Assembly (NCBI GenBank): GCA_027078365.1
Contig: JALWYQ010000010.1
Span: 1 to 64,000 of the forward strand
Length of the DNA: 64,000 nucleotides
Reading direction: 5' to 3'
From: Phycisphaerae bacterium
Lineage (GTDB): Bacteria; Planctomycetota; Phycisphaerae; Sedimentisphaerales; Sedimentisphaeraceae
The position numbers were made by a program, and so were the translations under genes. Below are positions 50,560-61,134 of the stretch, piece after piece. The notes under the pieces were generated by a model. It had not been told where the DNA came from and ran no database searches. It was given only the letters and a program-made list of their open reading frames with translations. Numbering within the stretch: position 1 is the first letter of the stretch; each line of letters starts with the position of its first letter.

Positions 50560-50596
50560 GGCAAGGCCACAAACGTATAACGTTTGCGGCCTTGCC
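50560..50596 (-). terminator. long hairpin, probable terminator for the 50748 lipoprotein gene
   Basis: GGCAAGGCCaCAAACGT-ATA-ACGTTTGcGGCCTTGCC (one mismatch, 3-nt loop); minus strand continues TATTTTTG. Confidence 0.6.
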
Positions 50597-50747
50597 AACC
50601 CTTACCCCCACAAGTCTCTCTCCCTTGTCCATGGGGTAATAGTAATACTTTTCAAATTGGATTACAACTACGTTTAATACTCAAAATAAAGCAAATCTAA
50701 GCATTAAAAACAACTAACAACCGTAATTACCAAAAAGAACAGGTTAA

Positions 50748-51050
50748 TTAAGGCTGAACTTGTGGACTAACAGGCTGTTGTTGTACTCGCTGTTGTTGCT
50801 GTTGCTGTAATTGTTGTTGCTGCTGAGCTTTTTTCTTATCTTTCTCATTACCAATCATATAGCCTGCGCCAGCCCCAATACCGGCACCAATCATTGTAGC
50901 CTTGGTATCACCACCAGCAAGCTGGCCAACACCAGCACCAACAACGGCACCAAGAAGCGCTCCACTTTTAGCATCATTTTCGCATCCAGATACCGCCAAA
51001 GTTAAAACCAGTGCTAGAGAGGTTATTAAACTCAAAAACTTATTACACAT
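50748..51050 (-). CDS. glycine-zipper lipoprotein with C-terminal polyglutamine tract
   Basis: Lipobox 'LAVSGCEN', 'GALLGAVVGAGVGQLAGGDTKATMIGAGIGAGAGYMIG', C-terminal Q-rich tail. Confidence 0.85.
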   Translation of the reverse strand: MCNKFLSLITSLALVLTLAVSGCENDAKSGALLGAVVGAGVGQLAGGDTKATMIGAGIGAGAGYMIGNEKDKKKAQQQQQLQQQQQQRVQQQPVSPQVQP

Positions 51051-51159
51051 AAATCTACTCCTTAATTACATTAACTAGGCTGTTGAATCAGTGGCTTGCA
51101 ATTGTAATCTATAGCAGTTATACTTTCAATTCGCAATATTAATTCTCAAAGGGGAAAAA

Positions 51160-51954
51160 TTGAAACCAAGATTAGTAATAAATGGGGCTGCCGGTAGAAT
51201 GGGCAGACGTATTCTCGCTATTGCAGTAGAAAGTGGAAACTTCGAAATAGTCGGTGCTATTGAACATCCATCTTGCGAGTTCTTAGGTCAGGACGCTGGC
51301 GAAATAGCAGGGGTTGGAAAGATAAACGTAGAACTGACTACCCAAAAACCAGAGAGTGCAGACGTTATGATTGATTTCACTCTAGCTCCAGCGGCAGATG
51401 CAACTATTGAATATTGCAAATCAAACAAAATCGCACTCGTAATGGGAACGACTGGCCTAAGCGATGCGCAGCTAGAAAAAATAGACCAAGCTAGCAAAGA
51501 GATTCCTCTAATCCAAGCAACCAATATGAGTGTTGGTATGAATGTACTTTTCGAGATTGTTGGAAAGGTCGCCGAGAAATTAGGTCAAGAATACGACATC
51601 GAAATAATCGAACAACACCACCGCTTTAAGAAAGACTCTCCAAGCGGCTCGGCCCTGACATTAGCCGAGCGAATTGCTCAAGGAGCCAAGAAGAATTATC
51701 CAGACTGTTTAAAACACGGCAGAGAAGGCAAAGACGCTCTAAGAGATAAAAGCGAAATCGGAATGCATGCAGTCCGCGCAGGCGATATAGTTGGCATACA
51801 TGAAGTGATATATTCAACATTGGGCGAAACAATCACAATCAAACATGACGCTCATACACGCGACAACTTCGTAAGAGGTGCCCTTAGAGCAGCCCTTTGG
51901 CTAACAGGAAAATCACCTGCAAGATACCAGATGAAAGATGTACTTGGATTGTAG
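51160..51954 (+). CDS. dapB: 4-hydroxy-tetrahydrodipicolinate reductase
   Basis: 'LVINGAAGRMGRRILAIA', 'VMGTTGLSDAQL', 'EIIEQHHRFKKDSPSGSALTLAERI'; TTG start behind AGGGGA. Confidence 0.95.
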   Translation: MKPRLVINGAAGRMGRRILAIAVESGNFEIVGAIEHPSCEFLGQDAGEIAGVGKINVELTTQKPESADVMIDFTLAPAADATIEYCKSNKIALVMGTTGLSDAQLEKIDQASKEIPLIQATNMSVGMNVLFEIVGKVAEKLGQEYDIEIIEQHHRFKKDSPSGSALTLAERIAQGAKKNYPDCLKHGREGKDALRDKSEIGMHAVRAGDIVGIHEVIYSTLGETITIKHDAHTRDNFVRGALRAALWLTGKSPARYQMKDVLGL

Positions 51955-51980
51955 GCAAGATACTTACAAACACAAAAAAA

Positions 51981-52003
51981 ACCGGCGATGAGCCGGTTTT
52001 TTT
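51981..52003 (+). terminator. Rho-independent terminator of dapB (A/T-flanked both sides)
   Basis: ACCGGC-gatga-GCCGGT followed by T7. Confidence 0.85.
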
Positions 52004-52024
52004 ATGTCTTTAGCGTTATTGATT

Positions 52025-53749
52025 TTAAACTTCACCCCTTTGCTTTAGAACCTCTGCCGCGATACGTCTATTTACAGACCTTAGATTAACCACTCCTTTG
52101 AATGAAGAATCTTCATCTGCAACACAAACATACTCTATTCCAAATTCATTCATCTTGCGAATAACTTCAGCTAACGGCATAGTTGGAGGCACAACGTCAA
52201 TTGCAGGTTGCATCACATCGAAAGCTACAAGCCAACCGGCAGATTCTTGATAGTTTAAAGTCTCGCGAATTCCCTGCATTGTTACAACACCCAAAAGTTT
52301 GTTTTTGGCGTCAATTACCGGATAACAAAGACTGTTACTGTTACAAAAGACCTCTAATATTTGTGAGAATGCCAAAGCTGAATCTATTGTAGGAGCCTCA
52401 GAATCCATTACATCAGCAACTGTATATTTCTCGATAAGGTCTTCTGATGTGATGTTTCTGCCAACCTCATCAGCTTTTTTGACCGCATATTTAGTCGCTG
52501 CAGGCCCCAAAATCTGAACGATTAGGGTTGTTGTTGCAACTACAACCACAATCAAGCTTGCCAATTTTGGCTGATTCGCAAATCTTGAACTCGCCACAAT
52601 AGTCAAACCTATCGCAACTCCTCCTTGGGCAAAAAGACAAAAGCCTAGATACTTTTGCAACTTAACGCTTGCCCCCGAAAGCTTAGAACCAAGATAAGCC
52701 CCGCTAAACTTTCCAAGGCTACGGCCAACAACATAAACCAACACCAACAACATAGCCATTTTCGAGAGGCTATTAATCTGAATACCTGCACCAACAAAAA
52801 CGAAGAACAAGATGTATATTGGCGGAGAAATCCTTTTAACAAGGCCAAAAGTCTCTTCACTTCTTCTTGGAGCAATATTAACAAGAGTCAATCCAAGAGC
52901 CATAGAAGAGAGAATTAAGTCGAGCTCTAGAGCATTAGCTAGCCCAATAACAAGCATAACCGAACCAAGTGCAAAAACGAGCTTACTCTCATCGTCTCTG
53001 GTTCGCTTGAGTATCTGATCTAAAACAAAACCGCCAGCGACTCCAATCAAAATCGCACCCAATAATTCTGCAAGTCCCTTTAGAATTGAAATTGTTACAG
53101 AATCGCCGCCACTGCCTGTTAAAATTCCAGCCACACTCGTACCAACACCGTAGAGAGCAAGTGCAAGCGCATCATCAAGGGCAACCACTGCTGTCGTCGC
53201 TGTTGTTAAGATTCCTCTAGTTTTATACTCCCACATAACCTGCAGGGTTGAAGCTGGATCTGTGGCAGAAGATATAGAGCCAAAAACAATTCCAATAGCA
53301 AGAGACATCTTAACATCTCTTAAGAAGAACCAAGTTACAAACGTAGCTGCAGCGGTAACAATAAAGAACGCAAAGAGCCCCTCACCAAGCATTATAAGGG
53401 AAAATTGTTTTCCATATTTCTTAAACAAGCTCATCTTAAGCTCGCCACCAATCATAAATCCGATGATACCAAGCGCAAAGTAATTAATCGGTTGCAAATT
53501 ATGAATAGTTTGAGCAGTAACAATGCCAAAACAGCTATCGCCTATAATTAACCCAATTACGAGATAGCCTATAACCTGTGGAATATGAAATTTCTGGAAG
53601 ACTTTAGCGCCTACAATACCACCAAAGATAACAATGCCAAGAGTCAAAACCATATTAAGATGGTGCATATCAAAAGATAGACTAGATAGTAGCATGTAAA
53701 TCTCCATTAAGAAAAAGAAGACATCCTTGCCAAGTATTAGATACCGCAA
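52025..53749 (-). CDS. CPA2-family cation:proton antiporter with C-terminal CBS-domain pair
   Basis: 'IPQVIGYLVIGLIIGDS', 'GSISSATDPASTLQV', 'VVALDDALALALYG'; C-terminal CBS repeats 'YPVIDAKNKLLGVVTMQGI' / 'FGIEYVCVADEDSSFKGVVNLRSV'. Confidence 0.88.
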   Translation of the reverse strand: MRYLILGKDVFFFLMEIYMLLSSLSFDMHHLNMVLTLGIVIFGGIVGAKVFQKFHIPQVIGYLVIGLIIGDSCFGIVTAQTIHNLQPINYFALGIIGFMIGGELKMSLFKKYGKQFSLIMLGEGLFAFFIVTAAATFVTWFFLRDVKMSLAIGIVFGSISSATDPASTLQVMWEYKTRGILTTATTAVVALDDALALALYGVGTSVAGILTGSGGDSVTISILKGLAELLGAILIGVAGGFVLDQILKRTRDDESKLVFALGSVMLVIGLANALELDLILSSMALGLTLVNIAPRRSEETFGLVKRISPPIYILFFVFVGAGIQINSLSKMAMLLVLVYVVGRSLGKFSGAYLGSKLSGASVKLQKYLGFCLFAQGGVAIGLTIVASSRFANQPKLASLIVVVVATTTLIVQILGPAATKYAVKKADEVGRNITSEDLIEKYTVADVMDSEAPTIDSALAFSQILEVFCNSNSLCYPVIDAKNKLLGVVTMQGIRETLNYQESAGWLVAFDVMQPAIDVVPPTMPLAEVIRKMNEFGIEYVCVADEDSSFKGVVNLRSVNRRIAAEVLKQRGEV

Positions 53750-53814
53750 GGATGCCTAAGATTATAAACCATGTAATTTTTAATGATGAGAATCTCATCA
53801 TTTATTTTTGCTAG

Positions 53815-55647
53815 TTAGTAGTTATTTGGCTCCCCAAACATGTCAGAACCAGTGTCATACTCTCCTGCTTCAGGAGCTTGTTCAACTTCAAGACCATCTC
53901 CAAAGATCTCTAAAGACTCCATTTCTGGATTTGCTGTCTTGATTGCAATAAGCTCATCTTTGTATGTATTAAGAACATACTTCACTAAATCATCAAAGAT
54001 CTTTGCATTCTTAGGCCTATCAAGCTTGTAGAGTTGGTCAACCAGAGAAATGAGAGTCTCTTGTTTTTGGGCGTCATCAAGGCTCTCAACTGCAACAAAC
54101 TCTTCTCTAAGTGCTGCGTATTTTTCTTGGAGCTTCTCTTCCTTAGTCTTAAATTCAATACCATAACTAGAAAGAAGCCTTGCAGGCAACGATTTTGAGA
54201 AGTATGGATCTGCTTCAATCGCAATATTTTTATAATCTTGTATCTTCTTAATTAACGAGTCGAACAGTTCTTGATCTCTAGCATCCTGCGCAATACGCAA
54301 TCTCTGAGAAGATAAGATTAAAAATTCTCTTACCGCTCTAACTTTAAGCCCTTCATCGGCACCAGATGTAATAACTCCTTCAAAAGACTCAAGGGTCTTG
54401 TCGTAAGCGTTTAACATATCACTGCGAGTTTGCTCTAACTTTGCGGATATATTGTGAGAGAGCTCTTCAATACGATCAGCCGCAACATCAGAATCAATAG
54501 AAACATAACTCTGCAAGTAATTGTCTAAACGAGAATAAAACAGCACGCAATCAGAATACGCTTGGGCAAGTTGCGAACCAACCTCTGCAGAGCTAACCTT
54601 CGATAGATCTCTGATGTTTCTGCTACGAACTTTTAGATAATCACTCTGGGCAGCAACATAAGCGTCAATCGCTACCTTTACTTGATCTTCGTACGCCTCT
54701 AACGCAACCGAAACATCATCAAGTGTAGAATCTATTTTGCTCTTCAACTCAGACATATCTGACTCTAAAGCCGCTTTATCTTTAGCCGACGCAATCTTTC
54801 TATCATTATCAGAGAGCTCAGCAATACGCTTAGTTACTCTAGCCTCATCTTGTTTGAGTTTTTCAATAAACTCGTTGAGTTTGCTAATACGTTCTTGAAC
54901 AGTATCAGCAAGATCTGAATACTTCTGGACATCAGCAGAATAATGTATCTTTCCAGGAGTTGAATCATTGCCCTTGATCATATTATAAGCCTGCTTCTCT
55001 AACGCGAGTCTTTCGTCTCCAGTTAGAAGTTCAGCCTTGCGCAGAAGCCTATCTGCTTCATACTGAATACTCTGAGCCTTTTCTTTAGCATCCTCAGCCT
55101 TTTGTTGATAGTCTTTAAGCTGTGCTTCTAATTCGCTAAGCTGCTTAGCCGAATCAGAGAGCTTAGCCTTGATTCCTTTTAGCTTGTCATTGCCAGAAAT
55201 CACTGACTCAAGAGCCTCATTTTCAGAAGATGCCATCTTATCAAGCATAGAGTAAGTCTCATGCTTACTCTCAAGGGCAACATAATCGAGAATCTCATCT
55301 CCAACAGATTTGATCTTATCAATAACGGCATCTTCAAAATCACTAATCTTAGATAAAGCCTTCTCTGCTTGCGCAGAAGATATCTGCCCTGCAACGAGAT
55401 AAACAGAATCAGCTTCTCCACCCGCAAGCTTGGCAGATTTCATCGCCGACTCTACCTTTTTGTAGGCGTTATCATAATCAGTACCAGTATCATACCTAGA
55501 AACCTCAACGCTTCTAGCGGCTTCGTCGGTTACTTCATTAGCCTTCTTAGCAGCCTTAGACTTAGGATTATCACTGCAACCAACCATTACTAAAACTGCC
55601 GCAATAGAAACGGACGTAAGAATAACAAACTTACTAAAACTACGCAT
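53815..55647 (-). CDS. hypothetical coiled-coil lipoprotein
   Basis: Lipobox 'VLVMVGCSDN'; long heptad-rich K/E/A regions. Confidence 0.7.
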   Translation of the reverse strand: MRSFSKFVILTSVSIAAVLVMVGCSDNPKSKAAKKANEVTDEAARSVEVSRYDTGTDYDNAYKKVESAMKSAKLAGGEADSVYLVAGQISSAQAEKALSKISDFEDAVIDKIKSVGDEILDYVALESKHETYSMLDKMASSENEALESVISGNDKLKGIKAKLSDSAKQLSELEAQLKDYQQKAEDAKEKAQSIQYEADRLLRKAELLTGDERLALEKQAYNMIKGNDSTPGKIHYSADVQKYSDLADTVQERISKLNEFIEKLKQDEARVTKRIAELSDNDRKIASAKDKAALESDMSELKSKIDSTLDDVSVALEAYEDQVKVAIDAYVAAQSDYLKVRSRNIRDLSKVSSAEVGSQLAQAYSDCVLFYSRLDNYLQSYVSIDSDVAADRIEELSHNISAKLEQTRSDMLNAYDKTLESFEGVITSGADEGLKVRAVREFLILSSQRLRIAQDARDQELFDSLIKKIQDYKNIAIEADPYFSKSLPARLLSSYGIEFKTKEEKLQEKYAALREEFVAVESLDDAQKQETLISLVDQLYKLDRPKNAKIFDDLVKYVLNTYKDELIAIKTANPEMESLEIFGDGLEVEQAPEAGEYDTGSDMFGEPNNY

Positions 55648-55840
55648 ATAGCATCTCCATTAGAGTTTCGATATAATAAGCAGACATATTACCGAGTTCA
55701 TCGGCTTGCTTCAAGGAAAAAGAGGTATATAAAACTCACGACTTCTAAGCTGGGATTAAGAAATAGGATGCCATCGCTTAACCAAAGACCGGTTGCGGCT
55801 CTCACGCCCCAAAGAGTATTTTTGTTCGCTTCCCTCTTTT

Positions 55841-55862
55841 TTTAACGCAAAGGACGCAAGAG
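55841..55862. repeat. 'AACGCAAAGGACGCAAGAG' repeat copy
   Basis: tttaacgcaaaggacgcaagag, same string type as 36121-36160. Confidence 0.6.
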
Positions 55863-55882
55863 AATAACTGGGCATAAAAAAA

Positions 55883-55908
55883 AGGACGCCGCTAAAAGCG
55901 GTGTCCTT
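55883..55908 (-). terminator. Rho-independent terminator of PEP-CTERM gene
   Basis: AAGGACgCCGC-taaaa-GCGGtGTCCTT, T-run on the minus strand. Confidence 0.85.
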
Positions 55909-55930
55909 TTCATTGTACTAGAAGATCAAG

Positions 55931-56563
55931 CTAGGCTTCTTTGCGTTTACGCAACAAAAGCCCACCAATTGCGATAAGTGCCAGCGTTGCAGGCTCAGGA
56001 ACGGCGCCTGTCGTGGCGAAACTACCGAAATTATCAATTTGGAAATCACCTAAACCGCTAGAAACCGCACCCCCAAAGAAGATACCAATATCATCTGGGG
56101 CAGAAAGAACATATGCTAGAGATTCTGAATTGCCAGGCGCCCACTGTGTGAAATGGGCAGAATCTAGAGCCATTTGATGAGTTGTCCACACTGTGTCGAT
56201 GCTAATATCCCACGGATTAGATACATAATACGAACCTCCACGACCTACGTAGAACTGCGCATTACCACTAGCAGAACCAATAACTCTTGTGTCTATAGTC
56301 ATGCTCAAGCCTGTCATATCTCCATATATAGAAGTATCGTAAGTCCAAGCTGCGTATAGATTGTCGGCTGCGCCGCTAATATAAGCTCCATCATTACCGC
56401 CAGAAGACTCCCAATTGATTGCCCCTAGCGACCAGTTTCTACCGTAGCCGTAGTTCCAATTTTGAGTTCCATCGTCAAAAGTTTCGATATAAGCAGCACC
56501 GGCGCTACTTAGCAAACTTGAGATAATTGTTGCAACCAAGATTTTGAATAAGAGTTTTTTCAT
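55931..56563 (-). CDS. PEP-CTERM sorting domain secreted protein
   Basis: Signal peptide and C-terminal 'VPEPATLALIAIGGLLLRKRKEA'. Confidence 0.9.
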   Translation of the reverse strand: MKKLLFKILVATIISSLLSSAGAAYIETFDDGTQNWNYGYGRNWSLGAINWESSGGNDGAYISGAADNLYAAWTYDTSIYGDMTGLSMTIDTRVIGSASGNAQFYVGRGGSYYVSNPWDISIDTVWTTHQMALDSAHFTQWAPGNSESLAYVLSAPDDIGIFFGGAVSSGLGDFQIDNFGSFATTGAVPEPATLALIAIGGLLLRKRKEA

Positions 56564-56868
56564 TTACCAATCCTCGCTAAACTAAAAAAAATTTGGTTTT
56601 GAAATACACATTTGTTAAATAACTTTCAATGGTAGTTTTAGTTAGTAATGTTAATTAAAAAATACAATTTAAATTCAAAATCAAAAATCGATAGAGTAGA
56701 AAATTTTTTGAAGGAAGAAAAATGCCTTACTTGCGAATTCATAGCGATTTTATCGCTACAAATACACCATCTCTTTTTTAACGCTATCAACGCTAGAGAA
56801 TTGGCGATAGCAATTAGCTTTAAAAACGCAAGTGAAGTCGATTGATGCAAGGATCGCAAAAGAAACAG

Positions 56869-56913
56869 AAAATCCCGTTGAGATGAGTTATTGGTAACTC
56901 CATATGGCGCAGG
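56869..56913 (-). repeat. direct repeat copy A near the 16S trailer region
   Basis: AAAATCCCGTTGAGATGAGTTATTGGTAACTCCATATGGCGCAGG, imperfectly repeated at 57118-57161; strand uncertain. Confidence 0.65.
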
Positions 56914-57000
56914 GGCCGCACCTAACGGAGCTAATCTGTTTTTGTTGTATGTCATTTTTCTATAAAGGTCCCGCCCACCATGGGGCTAGATGATGGAGTG

Positions 57001-57066
57001 CCTTTTATCCCCTTCGGGGTTACAAAAGGTTTGCTCCTATGGAGCAAGATTTGCGGCAGAGCCGCG
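57001..57066. other. run of three consecutive hairpins (candidate structured RNA/DNA element)
   Basis: CCTTTTatCCCCttcgGGGGttacAAAAGG; TTGCTCCtatGGAGCAA; GCGGCagaGCCGC. Confidence 0.6.
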
Positions 57067-57117
57067 CAGAAGATGCATCTCTAAAAAGATAGTGCCTTTA
57101 GAAAGCGAGGTCTCTAT

Positions 57118-57161
57118 AAAATCCTGTTGAGATGGGTTATTTGCAACTCCGAATGCGCAGG
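57118..57161 (-). repeat. direct repeat copy B
   Basis: AAAATCCTGTTGAGATGGGTTATTTGCAACTCCGAATGCGCAGG, imperfect copy of 56869-56913; strand uncertain. Confidence 0.65.
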
Positions 57162-57258
57162 CTCTCCTGCTAGCTCTAGGGAAGCAAGGCCTTTGTAAGA
57201 AGCTAAGGCTTGGCTGCGCGGGGCGAAAAGAGTTTGCTACTGTCTTATTTTACAGCAC

Positions 57259-57296
57259 ACAAAAAAAGCCTTACCAGTGCTAAGACCGGTAAGGCT
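57259..57296 (-). terminator. Rho-independent terminator directly downstream of 16S rRNA
   Basis: AAGCCTTACC...GGTAAGGCTT 10-bp stem, T7 on the minus strand. Confidence 0.9.
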
Positions 57297-57381
57297 TGAA
57301 TTTCAAGAACAGAGTATCCGAACATCACGAAAGTGACTGACTATTCGAGGAAATGATATATTTCCAAGTTCTAGTTATCCC

Positions 57382-58935
<1,554 letters not shown>

Positions 58936-59120
58936 TTTATTGGGTATCAGTCATTTATGACTGAATTACTCAAAAAAGGCTCTACACATCCGATACGCCG
59001 GAAGTGAGAAATAACACACCTTTGTGTTAATCTGTTATTTTTAACACTTGTCTGCTTATTCGTATTTACACAGACAAGCCCACTTCCATGACATTCGTTA
59101 TTTATGGATTACTCTGTTAA

Positions 59121-59133
59121 CTTGTTAAAGATC
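59121..59133 (-). promoter_or_regulatory. boxA-like rRNA antitermination element in the 16S leader
   Basis: Minus strand GATCTTTAACAAG, resembling rrn boxA (TGCTCTTTAACAAT). Confidence 0.45.
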
Positions 59134-59184
59134 TTCCCCTGAGAACAGGCAAAGAGATTCTCGCCGCGTTCACAAGAGAGGCAC

Positions 59185-59212
59185 ATACTAGCAAATTATT
59201 ATACTGCGTCAA
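59185..59212 (-). promoter_or_regulatory. candidate 16S promoter
   Basis: Minus strand TTGACG-N16-TAGTAT; overlapping TATAAT present; weak call. Confidence 0.3.
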
Positions 59213-59519
59213 CAGTTAAACATAACTTTCTTACACTTTTTTACATATATCTTCGATTTAAGTCTAATTACTGCACAAAAATAGCCTCTTACAGCCTCTA
59301 ATCCGTGTTATTAGTGACTGAAATTAAATCCGACAGCAGGGAAATAAAATGTACATTTAATAAAAACAACTGACATTTTATGTACGTAGAGTAGGCAAAA
59401 GTATGAATTTTCCTAGTTCTAAGAAAACTATAAATTCTCTGTTAGAAATTTAATTCGCAAAAGCAGTGTTTGTTCTGTTATACTGTGGCGAAAACACAAT
59501 GTAACTTGTTAAAGGTGAG

Positions 59520-61088
59520 ATGGTTGGTTTTATGCAAGATAAAGATCTAAAATTTGCTAGTTTAAGGTGGCTTGTTGTACTGCTTGTTGTAATGCTTAGT
59601 ATTTCTGCAATATCAGTCGTCAGTATCTTCAAACTAAAGTACAAAGCAACAACAGAGCTGTGTAAATACAAATCTGAAGAGAGTGTTCATTTATACAATA
59701 ATCTCTTTACACCAATCTCTAGTAGCCTATCAACAATACGGATATGGGGAGAAACAGGGGTGCTAGACCCTTCAGACGTTAAAAAAACGAATCTTCTGCT
59801 TAAACCCATTATGGAATACGTTGTACCGCGTAGTTACAATATCATAATTGCAGATGGCTCTGGCAAGTACTATGGATTAACTAAAGCAATTAATGGTTCG
59901 AATAAATTAACCAACACTACAAGACCCACTAATTATGATCCAAGAAAAACACCTTGGTTCATAAAAGTATACAAGGAAAAGAACAGCTCTAAATTATATT
60001 GGTCTGGAGTCTACGAGTTTTCTCTTGATGGAAAACCAGCGGTAGCAGCATCTTCTTACTTTAAAAGCAGTATCAACGGCAAAGACTATGTTGTTGCGAT
60101 ACAGCTCTTGCACGATAGCTTCTCCAAGGCAATGAGAAATATAATAGCTACCAAACATAGCTTAGTATTCCTTATAGACAAAAATCGCATAATCGAGTTT
60201 ATGCGTCATGGCAACAATTTTGTAGAAGCCAATATGAATAGAGGAATTTCATCAAAAGCTCTTTTGCTTTGGCGCAAAGGAAACGGCGAGCCAGTATCGT
60301 TTGAATACGCAGGACAAAGATGGGTTGCGTATTTACAAGATTTGGGCACTGGTAATTCTAAAATCCAGATGTTATCTGTGATGAATGAATTTGACTTGAT
60401 GATGGAGTCTAGATGGCTTTGGATATACTTTGCTTTGGGAACTATTGCCAATATTGCCATCCTCATTGCTGTTGTTATCTTAACTATAAGACTCTATAAA
60501 AATCGAGCACTTAGACAACGTAGGCTCTCTGGACATATAGATGACACTCAAGAGGAATTGCTACAAGCGATTGAATCAGGTGAGAGTGAGAGGTTGGAAT
60601 TCAAGTCAACTCTGCGTTGGCATATTAAAGCAAATAAACCAATGAAGGATATTGAGCTCTCCGCACTAAAAACAATCGTAGCCTACATGAATACGGACGG
60701 TGGAACATTGATAGTAGGTGTGGAGGACGATGGCAATATCCTTGGGATAGAAGCCGATAACTTTATAAATAACGATAAATTCCTATTACACTTTAACAAT
60801 CTTATCAAGCAACATATTGGCTTAATATTCTCTCAATACATCCGTTTTGCTATAAGAGAGATGGAAAACGGCAAGAGTATACTTATCGTTGATTGCGTAA
60901 GGTCTAGCTATCCTGCATTCTTAAAGGTGGATAACAACGATGATTTCTATATACGCGTTGGTCCTGGAAGCAGAAAGCTATCTACAAGTAAAGCAATAGA
61001 GTACATAAACAGCAAAGAATACAAAAGACGCAACAATCCTCTGCTCCGCTGGCTTTACGATTCCAAAACGATAAATCAAGACCAGTAA
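59520..61088 (+). CDS. membrane sensor: extracytoplasmic Cache-like domain + TM + cytoplasmic AlbA_2 (Schlafen-type) domain
   Basis: Two TM segments around 'YDPRKTPWFIKVYKEKNSSKLYWSGVYEFSLDGKPAVAAS' (dCache-like); C-terminal 'ESERLEFKSTLRW...KTIVAYMNTDGGTLIVGVEDDGNILGIE...FYIRVGPGSRKLS' AlbA_2 signature. Confidence 0.82.
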   Translation: MVGFMQDKDLKFASLRWLVVLLVVMLSISAISVVSIFKLKYKATTELCKYKSEESVHLYNNLFTPISSSLSTIRIWGETGVLDPSDVKKTNLLLKPIMEYVVPRSYNIIIADGSGKYYGLTKAINGSNKLTNTTRPTNYDPRKTPWFIKVYKEKNSSKLYWSGVYEFSLDGKPAVAASSYFKSSINGKDYVVAIQLLHDSFSKAMRNIIATKHSLVFLIDKNRIIEFMRHGNNFVEANMNRGISSKALLLWRKGNGEPVSFEYAGQRWVAYLQDLGTGNSKIQMLSVMNEFDLMMESRWLWIYFALGTIANIAILIAVVILTIRLYKNRALRQRRLSGHIDDTQEELLQAIESGESERLEFKSTLRWHIKANKPMKDIELSALKTIVAYMNTDGGTLIVGVEDDGNILGIEADNFINNDKFLLHFNNLIKQHIGLIFSQYIRFAIREMENGKSILIVDCVRSSYPAFLKVDNNDDFYIRVGPGSRKLSTSKAIEYINSKEYKRRNNPLLRWLYDSKTINQDQ

Positions 61089-61134
61089 TTATCAGCATAT
61101 TAGATTTATTGAATATCAGAGACTACAGAGAATA

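Noticed and set aside
56648-56845. 65-aa plus-strand ORF between the PEP-CTERM gene and 16S
   Set aside because: No clear RBS or domain; not confident enough to call as a gene.
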